Positions 1-7,069 of a stretch of DNA of 13,891 nt are shown here, in pieces. This stretch comes from Baffinella frigidus. Taxonomy: Eukaryota > Cryptophyceae > Cryptomonadales > Baffinellaceae. The notes beneath the pieces were generated by a model, which saw only the letters and a list, made by a program, of their open reading frames with translations, was not told the origin of the DNA and searched no databases. Position 1 is the first letter of the stretch, and each line of letters opens with the position of its first letter. The translations under genes were made by a program, and so were the position numbers. The stretch spans positions 155,198-169,088 of the forward strand of contig MU646836.1 of assembly GCA_026770585.1 (NCBI GenBank), given 5' to 3'.

Positions 1-165
1 CCCTAAACACTAAACCCTCAATCCTGAAACTGAAATCCTCAACCCTGGATCCTACATCCTGCACCATCAAACCTAGACCTTCAACCCTCAACCCTCAACC
101 CTCAACCCTTAACCCTCAACCCTCAACCCTCAACCCTCAACCTTTAACCCCAAACCCTCACACCC
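1..165. repeat. Degenerate telomere-like tract, C-strand (CCCTAAA/CCCTCAA)
   Basis: Short units of the CCCTAAA, CCCTCAA and CCCTTAA type follow one another, with about ten nearly pure CCCTCAA units near 78-145. This is the C-rich strand of a TTTAGGG-type repeat in a diverged form. It could be subtelomeric or interstitial. The units are too degenerate to be a live telomere end, and the window edge may simply be where an assembly broke. Nothing else is visible in it. Confidence 0.8.
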
Positions 166-358
166 ATTGGGTTTCCGAGTACTGCGTCGTCGTTAAAATT
201 TCACCTAAACCCCACCCAAACCACCCTGTGACCAAAAAATCCCAAATCGGGAACCACAATTGAAACGGTGTCTGAAAGGAAGGCGTGCCTCCTATGCTCT
301 GACGCTGACCTGGGCTTGGCGAGCGAGGAGGCGAAGGCCTTGCTCGTTGCGAGCAAGG

Positions 359-403
359 CCGGGGACCACACATTCATTAGCGACGGGGACCACACATTCA
401 TGA
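359..403. repeat. Two tandem ~25-bp units
   Basis: The string GGGGACCACACATTCAT occurs twice in direct orientation about 25 bp apart, with AGCGAC/GAAGCG linkers. It lies inside the decayed coding-like fragment and immediately follows the perfect 11-bp hairpin at 336-360. Confidence 0.7.
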
Positions 404-590
404 AGCGCAGCTCGCCCTCTGGGGATACTACCCTGGGTAGGATGACCTGAGTGACTTTGGCCGAGCGAAGACCTTCCGCCAGACGGCCTTTTCGATGACG
501 CGGAGTCAGAAGATGGATCCGTTGGGGCTCTCGAGGACGACTCTGATGACGAGAGCTCGGACGGCGAGCTGCTGATCCTTGCCAAGTTCC

Positions 591-682
591 CTTCAGGTTC
601 TTCGAGCTCCCAACATAGGTGGACACCGGAAATTGTCCTGCAGAAAAGTCATGCTTCCTTTCGGATCACATTACAGCCCCTG
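591..682 (+). repeat. Dispersed repeat R, copy 1
   Basis: This segment matches the reverse complement of 6366-6470 at most positions (shared GGTTCTTCGAGCTCC, CATGCTTCCTTTCGG and GGATCACATT) and, more weakly, 8697-8765. The shared protein reading is GSSSSxH…SHASFRIT. Copies in both orientations mark it as a dispersed repeat rather than a local duplication. Confidence 0.75.
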
Positions 683-796
683 GGTGCAGAGGATCGCGGC
701 AGTCCCCGAGGAGCTCGAGGAGGAGAGGGGTGAGGAAGGGTGAGAGAATTCCGAGTCAAATTAACTGCGGGTCCAATGAAGGACAGCACTGTGACC

Positions 797-876
797 GAGT
801 TGAGTGCGTGCCTTGAGTGAACTGGTTTTAAGGTCCACATTTAAGGTCCACACCGATCGAGTTCAGCGCGTGCCTT
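797..876. repeat. Short direct repeats before MITE copy A
   Basis: A segment like CGAGTTSAGYGCGTGCCTT occurs at about 798-816 and again at 858-876. AAGGTCCACA occurs twice between them. This is a small imperfect tandem duplication abutting the first MITE-like element. Confidence 0.6.
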
Positions 877-1059
877 ACAGGTATAGCTATGCACACTTTG
901 GGTCGAGCCTCGGTCAGTGTCTGTTTTTTTAAATTAGTACCTGCGAGACGACTAAACGCAAGATTACGTCAACCCTTTGATCAAAATTAAGAACAAGCCA
1001 GCCCAAAATTCGGTGTGGGTTCTTAAGTTTTGGGTTCTTGTAACCCAGACATCCCTGTA
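876..1059 (+). mobile_element. MITE-like element family I, copy A (internally deleted)
   Basis: It begins TACAGGTA and ends ATCCCTGTA, matching the ends of family I in short form (184 bp against about 290 bp). The right half aligns with copies B and C through the GGTCAGTGTCTGTTTTTTTA block, ACGCAAGATT, a TTAAGTTYTGG block and CCCAGA-ATCCCTGTA. The left interior present in the full copies is missing. No coding capacity. Ends flanked by TA suggest a TA target site, as in Tc1/mariner-like DNA transposons, but no transposase is present in the window. Confidence 0.65.
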
Positions 1060-1187
1060 AATTGGTTAAGAACCACACCCACCGCTTCTCCAGACATTCA
1101 ATTTGAGGCCCGCACACCGAAGGGTTTCAAAAGCCGCACAGGGGTACCTCGCCCATGAAAAATAGGACCCCCCTCTAGGTAGGACCC

Positions 1188-1470
1188 TGCAGTATTTGGG
1201 CTATAAGAAACCAGAACTTAAGAAGACAGACCGGATTTGCACCCCCCGTTTCCTTAATTCAGTACCAGAGGGTTGACTAAATCTTGCGTTTAGTCAACCC
1301 TCTGGTACTGATTTAACAAAACAGACACCGACCGATGTCAGAGCACCCGTGTTCTTATCCCCTGAGTGGCAAGTAGGCTCACAACGTAGGGCCCTAGGAC
1401 CTGCCTAGGACCTGTAGCGCGTCCTTTAAAACCCCCTCGCCACTTAAGGGATAGCCCAGATACCCCTGTA
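1188..1470 (-). mobile_element. MITE-like element family I, copy B (full length)
   Basis: The reverse complement reads TACAGGGGTATCTGGGCTAT at one end and AGCCCAAATACTGCA at the other, so the ends are imperfect terminal inverted repeats about 18-20 bp long. Its 283 bp align over their whole length with copy C at 5878-6169 in the opposite orientation. At its centre is a perfect 22-bp hairpin (1260-1281 and 1289-1310, 7-nt loop). It seems to sit inside an older family II element: sequence like that family's start lies to the left (1139-1187) and like its interior to the right (1471-1500). No ORF for a transposase. Confidence 0.75.
1260..1310. repeat. Perfect 22-bp hairpin at the core of MITE copy B
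   Basis: The arms 1260-1281 and 1289-1310 are exact reverse complements around the loop TCTTGCG. The same core is present but eroded in copies A and C (ACGCAAGATT with partly matching flanks), so copy B appears the best preserved or the most recently inserted. Confidence 0.85.
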
Positions 1471-1960
1471 GGGCCCTATGGTGGTCCTAGCTAGGGAGAG
1501 AGGGGGCGTTTTCAATCTTCTAATTTCGAGTGACCCATGTTATGCACCTAATTTCGAGTGGCCCATGTACCTCGCCCAGAAGAACACCCTTGCTCGAGGG
1601 TCAGTCAGGCTACGTGTTCTTCAACTAAGAACACGCAGGCAAGCGGTCGGTTCCCGTGTTCATGAAATTAAGAGCACGGATGGCTGCAGTCGGTCGGTGG
1701 TCTTAAGAACTAAGAACCAGGCCTGTGCGAGTCAACGCCCTTAATTCAGGCAACACCCCCGCCCCCACCTCACTTCTCAAGCCACAGAGTTTTTTTCTAT
1801 GCTTACTGATGCGCCAGGTTCCCGCAAATGCCCTCTTCAGCTCTGTGCGCCCAAAAAAATATGAAGCAAAACGTGCGTGGGAAAACGGTTGGTGGCACGT
1901 TCCTATGTATCAAGAAAGGGGGAAAATCAGTGGCACTTGCTTAGGCCTACTGTACGCTGC
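1471..1960. other. Intergenic stretch, no supported gene
   Basis: Open frames here run through repeats and show no recognisable protein. Visible structure is limited to a tandem pair of 28-bp units (1521-1540 and 1549-1568 share TAATTTCGAGTGRCCCATGT), a 9-bp hairpin around 1613-1635, and a diverged stretch at about 1600-1750 with words of MITE family I (GTGTTCTT, GGTCGGT, CTTAAGAACT). I see no further function. Confidence 0.6.
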
Positions 1961-2079
1961 TACAGGGTTACCTTGCTGTATAGAACGCGCCCCCCCCCAG
2001 GACCCTACAGGGAGGCAACTAGGGGCCCTATGGTGATCCTGAGGAGGTGGGTGCTTCCTATGAGCGAGGTACACCTGTA
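1961..2079 (-). mobile_element. MITE-like element family II, copy IIa
   Basis: It starts TACAGGGTTACCTTGC and ends GAGCGAGGTACACCTGTA, giving terminal inverted repeats of about 20 bp. The interior carries C-runs, AGGGCCCTATGGTGATCCTGA and GGTGGGTGCTTCCTATGAGCG. It abuts copy IIb head to head, the two sharing the TA at 2078-2079. The last ~58 bp of IIa and the first ~60 bp of IIb therefore form a long near-palindrome (about 2022-2141). Confidence 0.7.
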
Positions 2080-2200
2080 CAGGGGTACCTCGCTCATAAG
2101 AAACTGCCCCCCCCCTCAGGATCACCTTAGGGTCTCAGGCATAGGCCTACTGCAGGGCCCTAAGGGGGGATTGGTTTCTTATGAGCGAGGCAGCCCTGCA
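2078..2200 (+). mobile_element. MITE-like element family II, copy IIb
   Basis: It begins TACAGGGGTACCTCGCTCAT and continues AAGAAAC, then ends GTTTCTTATGAGCGAGGCAG followed by CCCTGCA. The ends are inverted repeats of about 25 bp. At 123 bp it is non-coding and lies about 190 bp past the stop codon of the PhoX-like gene, beyond its AATAAA signal. The tandem arrangement with IIa could come from one element inserting at the terminal TA of another. Confidence 0.75.
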
Positions 2201-2270
2201 CTGTCGGCTGCTGTATCTGTACACAACCAGAGGCGTATCAGAGAAGACACACTCGAAATGAATCGCAACA

Positions 2271-2276
2271 TTTATT
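2271..2276 (-). terminator. AATAAA polyadenylation signal of the PhoX-like gene
   Basis: TTTATT on the plus strand reads AATAAA in gene sense, 113 nt past the stop codon at 2389-2391. It is the only canonical hexamer I see in the downstream region, and it lies before the family II elements. Position and motif suit a eukaryotic 3' UTR. Use by this organism is inferred. Confidence 0.5.
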
Positions 2277-2388
2277 CTGCGGGTATTTACAATACGCCCG
2301 TGGGAGCAAAGAGCTCACACGAGCGCCCGTCGCCTTCCAGCCTAACACAGGCTAGGGGGTCCGGGTCTAACGACCAACGACCAACGAT

Positions 2389-4149
2389 CTAGAGGTTGTC
2401 GGCATACTTGGAGACCTTGGCGTTGGCCTGGGTCGCGTCCCAGATGGGAAGGCCCGTGTTGGGCAGGATGTCGGAGGACCCCGAGGAGTACCCCGGCATG
2501 AAGAAGGGCCCGAGGAAGCCCGTCTGCCCCCGGGCCGTGGCGATGGAGGAGGAGGAGGAGGAGGCGAAGAGGAAGGAGCGAGCGTCACCCACGAGGTTCT
2601 GGTACCACCCGAGGGACGACACCATCGAGCCGGTGGGGTAGGTCATGACGCGCGCGAGGGAGGACGTCTTGGTGTTGTACGCCCAGACGGCGGCGTTGGC
2701 CGTGTGGGCCTCGCCGATGAAGAGGGTGTTGTGGTACTGCGCGAAGGACATGACCGTGGCCTTGCGCACGGTGTTGGGGGAGCACTCCTCGCCGACCGAC
2801 GTCAGGGCGGAGACGATCGTGGCGGCGGTCACGGCGTGCGCGGTCACGGTCTTCATCACGGGCGTGCCATCCTTGTCGACTGCCTCCTCACCGGTCTCCT
2901 TGTCGATGCTGGGGACCTCGTACTTGCCGACCTTGAACTCGAGGATGGCGCCGCACGCGCGGTCCGTCTCCGACGCGAAATTCACCAGGTTCGAGACCGA
3001 CGCGTACACCTTGCCCGCCTCAAACGAGTACGCCATGCCCACGACGTTGTTGATCTTGGTGGCGCCCTTGGCCTTGGCGACCCACGAGGTGGTGAGGCGC
3101 GCGGCGGTGTCCTCCATGCCCTTCTTGATCTGCATGCACTTGCCGTCGGACGTGGTGTACGTCCCTTCGGCGCACGGCGCGGTCGTCTCCTCCCAGAGGT
3201 CGTCAGTGGTCTTGCCGGACATGCTGCGGGCGGTGGCCTGCGCGGTCGCAGAGGCGCCCGTGAGCTTCGTCCACGAGATCATGCCCTCGGTGCTGACCTT
3301 GGCGGCGTACAGCGCGACGTTGGACAGGTCCTTGGAAGAGTCAGTGTAGGACATCACGAGGTAGTCGTTGACGAAGCCCATGCACGTGCGCTTATCCACC
3401 ATGCACACCATCGCGCTCCAGCGGCCGCGGCCCATGGCCTCGCGCTGCGCGAACTCGACGGAGCCGTCGTACTTGACGCGGTACTCGTAGGGGAAGCCCT
3501 CGGAGAAGTCGGTGGCCGTCGCCTCAAAACCGAGGTGAGTGCCCCAGGTAGTCATGGTGCCGCCCATCGCGCTGCCCAGCTTGCCCTTGCCGGCCGTGCT
3601 GGAGTGGCGAGTCTTAGGAGAGGGCTTGCCCGTCTTGTAGTCGTACTCGATCACGTCGACGAAGGCCGACACCGCCGCGTTGCTGACGATCGAGAAGAGC
3701 TTCACACCCTTGGATCCGATGATCGGGATGTACGACGTGAAGCCGACATGGTCGGAGACCACCATGGGGACGGTGGGCGCGTCATCGATGCCACGCTCGA
3801 CCCCGAACACAGACATGGGAAGGGCAGTGTCCGAGAACGCGGTTTTGTTGCAAGCGTACATGCTCCCGCCAAGTTTCGTTTCGTCACCCTTCGCCCCGCA
3901 ACTCGTCATGAGCACCTTGTTGTACTCGATGTCGTACGTGACATCGCGCCCGCTCGTCGCATACTTGTAGGTCACCTTGTCCACCGCCCGCCAAGCCGTC
4001 TTCTCCTCATCAGTGGCTGCGCCCGCGATGCCCGTGAACTGGAGCTGCTGCACGGCTCCATCAGTGTCCTTCCAGTCGACCGCCTTCGAAGCAGCCTGCA
4101 CCGTCAGGAGCGCGCTGAGCGCGAGAACCACGACAGCCGTGTTCTGCAT
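2389..4149 (-). CDS. Secreted PhoX/DUF839-like protein, 586 aa
   Basis: Intact single-exon gene. Residues 1-20 are a signal peptide (hydrophobic VVVLALSALLTVQA, cleavage near Ala19-Ala20), so the product is exported. The body resembles the PhoX/DUF839 beta-propeller phosphatases of algae and bacteria, which release phosphate from organic esters using Ca and Fe. Matching segments, recalled from the family, are TMTTWGTHLGFEAT (198-211, family TPWGTHLGSEE), ALYAAK (279-284), AKGATKINNVVGMAY (359-373) and VYASVSN (381-387, family GAT-EF-KMEGVTY…YVAMS), CGAILEF (399-405), and NTLFIGEAHTANAAVWAYNT (474-493, family NTLFIGEDTS…WAYN). Acidic positions of the EE and GED segments are partly replaced, so activity is uncertain. 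There is a Ser run at 530-535 and one N-glycosylation site at Asn101. The chosen ATG opens the signal peptide; codons favour G/C in the third position. A broken inverted copy of its 5' end lies at 6674-7110. The gene is certain; the family call is from memory of motifs. Confidence 0.85.
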   Translation of the reverse strand: MQNTAVVVLALSALLTVQAASKAVDWKDTDGAVQQLQFTGIAGAATDEEKTAWRAVDKVTYKYATSGRDVTYDIEYNKVLMTSCGAKGDETKLGGSMYACNKTAFSDTALPMSVFGVERGIDDAPTVPMVVSDHVGFTSYIPIIGSKGVKLFSIVSNAAVSAFVDVIEYDYKTGKPSPKTRHSSTAGKGKLGSAMGGTMTTWGTHLGFEATATDFSEGFPYEYRVKYDGSVEFAQREAMGRGRWSAMVCMVDKRTCMGFVNDYLVMSYTDSSKDLSNVALYAAKVSTEGMISWTKLTGASATAQATARSMSGKTTDDLWEETTAPCAEGTYTTSDGKCMQIKKGMEDTAARLTTSWVAKAKGATKINNVVGMAYSFEAGKVYASVSNLVNFASETDRACGAILEFKVGKYEVPSIDKETGEEAVDKDGTPVMKTVTAHAVTAATIVSALTSVGEECSPNTVRKATVMSFAQYHNTLFIGEAHTANAAVWAYNTKTSSLARVMTYPTGSMVSSLGWYQNLVGDARSFLFASSSSSSIATARGQTGFLGPFFMPGYSSGSSDILPNTGLPIWDATQANAKVSKYADNL

Positions 4150-4190
4150 CGTTCCTCGTGATGGGGTCTCCTGAAGCGAGGAAGCGTAGC

Positions 4191-4199
4191 TTTTTAAAA
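4191..4199 (-). promoter_or_regulatory. TATA-like element upstream of the PhoX-like gene
   Basis: In gene sense the sequence reads CCTTTTAAAAAGC about 42-50 nt before the ATG. This is an AT-rich island in a GC-rich setting at a plausible core-promoter position, implying a very short 5' UTR. The broken inverted copy reads CCTTTCAAAGC at the matching place, so the motif is lost there. Confidence 0.4.
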
Positions 4200-4690
4200 G
4201 GCTTTTACAAGCTACGCCGCCTTGATCGATAGAGGTTTATTCAAGCATACGCCCCTGTCAAAATGAGCGGGACAAGTCCGGACGCGACACATCCCGCCTT
4301 ACACGCTTTTTGTCAGGTTATGTCAGCCGATGCGGACCGACCGAGAGACACAAACACGCGTCGTTTCGGAATTCGAAATGAACAGCTGCTCTGAAGTTTT
4401 TTCGAGTGTGTCCACCGCTGTCTCGTGCAACATCTTCGGACCTGACCACACAGGGCGCTTACTGGGGGTATTCCATCCGCGTTCTTGGAGCCATTTCCAC
4501 GTTCTTGGAGCCGTTTCTCCTTGAACAATGACTTTTGAATACAGTTTTTCCTTGAAAATTGACTTTTGAATACCCCCCCTCCAGCCCTGTGTTGTAAAGT
4601 TCGAGAAGCTCAAGATCAGTCTAGAACAGTCTACGATCGTAAAGATATGTGTGTCCATCATCAAAAGATTACAACGCCGCTTCCCTGACA
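4200..4690 (-). promoter_or_regulatory. Upstream region duplicated at 6674-6880, with a ~290-bp extra segment
   Basis: Three blocks are shared with the inverted copy: about 4203-4245 (AGCTACGCCGCCTTGATCGA, then TAGAGGTTTATTCAAGC), 4269-4315 (GGACAAGTCC, GACGCGACACATC, ACACGCTTTTTG) and 4609-4690 (AAGATCAGTCTAGAACAGTC, CATCATCAAAA, CGCCGCTTCCCT). Retention between diverged copies may simply reflect shared descent or may mark regulatory sites. The 4316-4608 segment is absent from the other copy. It includes two tandem ~20-bp units (GTTCTTGGAGCC, about 4479-4519) and two units of CCTTGAAMAWTGACTTTTGAATAC (4519-4574). Confidence 0.55.
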
Positions 4691-5877
4691 AACTTTGCCC
4701 TTCGGCCCAGGTCCACGATCCCCTTTTGATAAACGTAAAGGACAGACCACGTGTTGAACGGGTGAGGGTCGGCGCCTTTCTGCGGTGGTGGCTGGGGTGA
4801 AATCGTGGCTGCCTCGCCACAGCAAGCTGCCCCTCGTCTACGTGATCGCGTGCCTCTGCAAGAATCCTTCACAAAAATTCCAGGGGTATTTTTACAAAAA
4901 TACCCTTGGCAGCTCCACCTCCTCCCCGCACACATCCACACCGGCCGCGCGAACCGCCGCAAACGGCGCCAATCAGGAGCCTCATGGCAGGGCTCAAACA
5001 AGTGCAAACGCTTCCCGCAAGACAGTCTCGTGGTCCCAATTTTCCTTGCCAGGCAACTGCGACGCCCCTTTTCTCGCGAGCACTGAGCGTCTTCCTCCGG
5101 AATCAAGTTTACCACTTTTGGGCTGTACCTGCCGGCAGGGGTCATTGCTTTTCTGAACGTGCGGCACACGCAAAAACCTTGCTGCACCCGACTTGAACGC
5201 AGGAGGCGCGGCACAGAGGGAGTAGTTTGCTGGGTGCGTACAAGGCCCGAAAGGTGAGCAAGATTTATGGGTGCATCCTGTGCCCGGACGCATATATCTG
5301 TGCACATCTTGTCGCGTCTTTTCCTTCAAGCGCATCGACGGAGAGAGGCCCACTCGCCTTTCCCCCCTCCTCCACTGAGGCCGAGCGGTGCGCGGTCGTG
5401 TTTCAGCTGTATCAAATCAATACAGGGGTTCCTCCAGACGTACAGCAAGAAAGCGGATCGGGTCTGAGGCCTCCTTGTTCTCACATTAAAATCCGCGGCA
5501 CCGGCCTGATTCCCTCGTATTCTTTGATTTAAGAAGACGCACGCACCGACCGATTTCTTCAGAGGAGTCTTGTGGTTAGAACCTGCGGCAGTTCGAAGCC
5601 ACCTCACTCCGCATTCCAAAAGAGGTGACCTCCACAATTTGTTTCCGGGTATGTACAATTGGGACCTCGAGTCTGCTTGGGGAGGGCACTTGCACAGAAG
5701 ACTTCTTGGGCTCCGCGATGGAGACGGTTACTGCTGCGTCCGGTCCAAACGCGACCGTCTGGTGTGCTCTGTTTGCACTTGGTTGAGCGGTGGTCCGCGT
5801 GGCGGGGAAGGGTTGTGGTGGTTTGGGTGGTGATGCTGCAGAGCTATCCCGCCGGATTGTTGCAGAGGAGAGAGCAG
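4691..5877. other. Intergenic stretch, no supported gene
   Basis: Several open frames of 60-210 codons overlap here on both strands, but none has a recognisable domain, a consistent codon pattern or homopolymer-free composition, and they contradict one another. The clearest structure is a perfect hairpin at 4884-4905 (GGGTATTTTT, 2-nt loop, AAAAATACCC), extendable with one mismatch to CCA/TGG. It may be a collapsed MITE remnant, since its outer words resemble the family I end CAGGGGTATTT. Otherwise nothing stands out. Confidence 0.55.
4881..4908. repeat. 14-bp-arm hairpin, possible MITE remnant
   Basis: Arms CCAGGGGTATTTTT... and ...AAAAATACCCTTGG pair around a 2-nt AC loop with a single mismatch. 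The outer CAGGGGTATTT matches the family I terminal repeat, so it may be two element ends brought together by internal deletion. Confidence 0.55.
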
Positions 5878-6169
5878 TACAGGGGTATTTGGGCTATCCC
5901 GTAAGTGACCAACGGGCGAATAATCGCCCGTGGAAGCCCTAGGCAGGGCCCTGCCGTAGGGCGTATGTAAGTATGCGCCTACTGGGCACGTGAGGGATAA
6001 GAACACGGGTGCTCCGACGTCGGTCGGTGTCTGTTTTCTTAAATTAGTACAGAGGTTTGACTCAACGCAAGATTTCGCCAACTCTCTTGTACTAAATTAA
6101 GAAAACGGGTGGCCCAAATCCGGTCTGCGTTCTTAAGTTCTGGTTTCTTCTAGCCCAGATACCCCTGTA
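5878..6169 (+). mobile_element. MITE-like element family I, copy C (full length)
   Basis: It starts TACAGGGGTATTTGGGCTAT and ends TAGCCCAGATACCCCTGTA, giving near-perfect terminal inverted repeats of about 19 bp over 292 bp. Inner words CTATCCCGTAAGTGACC and GGGCACGTGAGGGATA form a second inverted pair. The segment AAGAACACGGGTGCTCCGAC, then GTCGGTCGGTGTCTGTTTT, aligns with copy B. A short hairpin ACGGGCGAATAATCGCCCGT lies at 5911-5930. TA at both ends suggests TA target duplication. No transposase. Confidence 0.8.
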
Positions 6170-6184
6170 AGACGGGACGCGAAC

Positions 6185-6350
6185 TTAGAGTGGTCCAGAT
6201 ACTGCGGCCCACGCGTCGCCATAAATGGACAGGGATTCGCCAACTTGGTGTCTCTTCGCAGGTAAATGCAACAACCTAATCATCCTCCATGGTGTAGGAT
6301 GGTGCAAATAGTGCGGTCCACTTGTCGCCATACGTGGCCAGGGATTGGAC
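6185..6350. repeat. Imperfect direct duplication, ~45-bp unit, 110-bp spacing
   Basis: The segment at 6198-6240 (ATACTGCGGCCCACGCGTCG, CCATAAATGGACAGGGATT) recurs at 6308-6350 (ATAGTGCGGTCCACTTGTCG, CCATACGTGGCCAGGGATT). This is a diverged local tandem duplication between MITE copy C and dispersed repeat R. No gene is visible here. Confidence 0.65.
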
Positions 6351-6365
6351 AGCGATCCCTTGCAC

Positions 6366-6470
6366 CGGGGGGCCTGAATGTGATCCGAAAGGAAGCATGG
6401 CTTTCCTGCGGAACAAGTTTCAGTGTCCGCCTATGTTGGGAGCTCGAAGAACCTGAAGGACCTACAGGAC
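6366..6470 (-). repeat. Dispersed repeat R, copy 2
   Basis: Its reverse complement matches 591-682 closely and keeps an open frame reading PSGSSSSQHRR, LVPQESHASFRIT. Homology stops abruptly upstream of the CCTTCAGG word, so both copies may share a real element boundary there. Confidence 0.75.
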
Positions 6471-6673
6471 CACTTGGTGGCTCTTTATATCTGGGGCTAC
6501 TACCCCAATAGGATCATCCACTCACCCCCCATAGCCTCGTGAGGGGGAGTCTGGGGATATTACCCCATGTAGGATCCTGGAGTGACTTTACACAGGTCAC
6601 GTCCTCTCGGCCACGTCCCCTCGGTCACGTCCACTATCAGGAGGAAAGACGGATGGCACGTGCCGAGTCCTAT
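6471..6673. other. Intergenic, short repeats only
   Basis: Two related words, CTGGGGCTACTACCCCAATA and CTGGGGATATTACCCCATGT (6491-6575), resemble CTGGGGATACTACCCTGGGT at 419-438, each followed by AGGATNA or AGGATCC and GAGTGACTTT-like words. They appear to be part of the same dispersed repeat system as repeat R. No gene is seen. Confidence 0.5.
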
Positions 6674-6888
6674 ATCTAGGGAAGGGGCGGTGTAAGCTTT
6701 TTGATGATCGATACACTTATCTTTGTGATCGAAGACTGTTCTAGACTGATCTTGAGAGATGCCAAAAAGCGTGTAGAACATGATGTGTCGCGTCGGGACT
6801 TGTCCAGTACACTTTTTTGCGCCAACTGCTTGAATAAACCTCTATCGATCAAGGCGGCGTGGCGTAGCTTGTAAAAGCCTTTCAAAGC

Positions 6889-6917
6889 AGATGGGGTCCG
6901 CTTCAAGGACCCCATCT
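6889..6917. repeat. Perfect 11-bp hairpin in the broken 5' leader
   Basis: AGATGGGGTCC (6889-6899) and GGACCCCATCT (6907-6917) are exact inverted repeats with a 7-nt loop, immediately before the dead ATG. The intact gene has only the GACCCCAT half at the matching place, so the hairpin arose in the copy, perhaps by template switching. Confidence 0.75.
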
Positions 6918-6938
6918 TCACGAGAAACAATGAGGAAC

Positions 6939-7021
6939 AGAGAGAGAGAGAGAGAGAGAGAGAGGTAGAGAAAGAAAGAGAGAGAGAGAGAGAGCGCGCG
7001 AGCGAGAGAGGGAGAGGGAGG

Positions 7022-7066
<45 letters not shown>
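6939..7066. repeat. (GA)n microsatellite
   Basis: About 128 bp of almost pure GA dinucleotides with a few GGGA and AAAG interruptions. It lies exactly where the signal-peptide codons of the PhoX-like gene would be in the inverted copy. Long serine/leucine-rich reading frames on the other strand are products of this repeat, not genes. Confidence 0.95.

Positions 7067-7069
<3 letters not shown>

Larger units (their letters stand above)
268..731 (+). pseudogene. Decayed coding-like fragment, unknown protein
   Basis: I do not recognise the protein. Two adjacent open stretches in different frames look like one broken gene. The first (268-450) reads from an ATG into a short Ala/Glu/Lys-rich segment. 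The second (about 449-731, shifted by +1) has no ATG and reads a very acidic segment (DDSDDESSDGELL) followed by GSSSSQH and SHASFRIT, ending at TGA. The part from 591 recurs, inverted, at 6366-6470 and, shorter, at 8697-8765 with the same frame open. This suggests a remnant of a repeated, possibly transposon-borne, gene. Within it lie a perfect 11-bp hairpin (336-346/350-360) and a tandem pair of about 25-bp units (359-383, 384-403). Function is unknown, and a chance open frame is possible. Confidence 0.3.

Noticed and set aside
1-165. True chromosome-end telomere
   Set aside because: The orientation would fit a left end, but the units are heavily degenerate, similar tracts occur in introns, and the window edge may be arbitrary.
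2704-4161. 485-codon open frame on the plus strand
   Set aside because: It lies antisense to the PhoX-like gene and is rich in Arg, Gly, His and Val, as expected from the complement of a GC3-biased gene. No signal, domain or sensible codon pattern.
4669-5307. 212-codon minus-strand open frame
   Set aside because: Its composition is Arg/Pro/Ser/Cys-rich, no motif is recognisable, it overlaps other equally long frames, and its end runs into the duplicated promoter region and a hairpin.
5569-5612. tRNA-like words GTGGTTAGA and GTTCGAAGCC
   Set aside because: They resemble A and B boxes of tRNA or a SINE, but they are too close together and no cloverleaf with an acceptor stem can be drawn.
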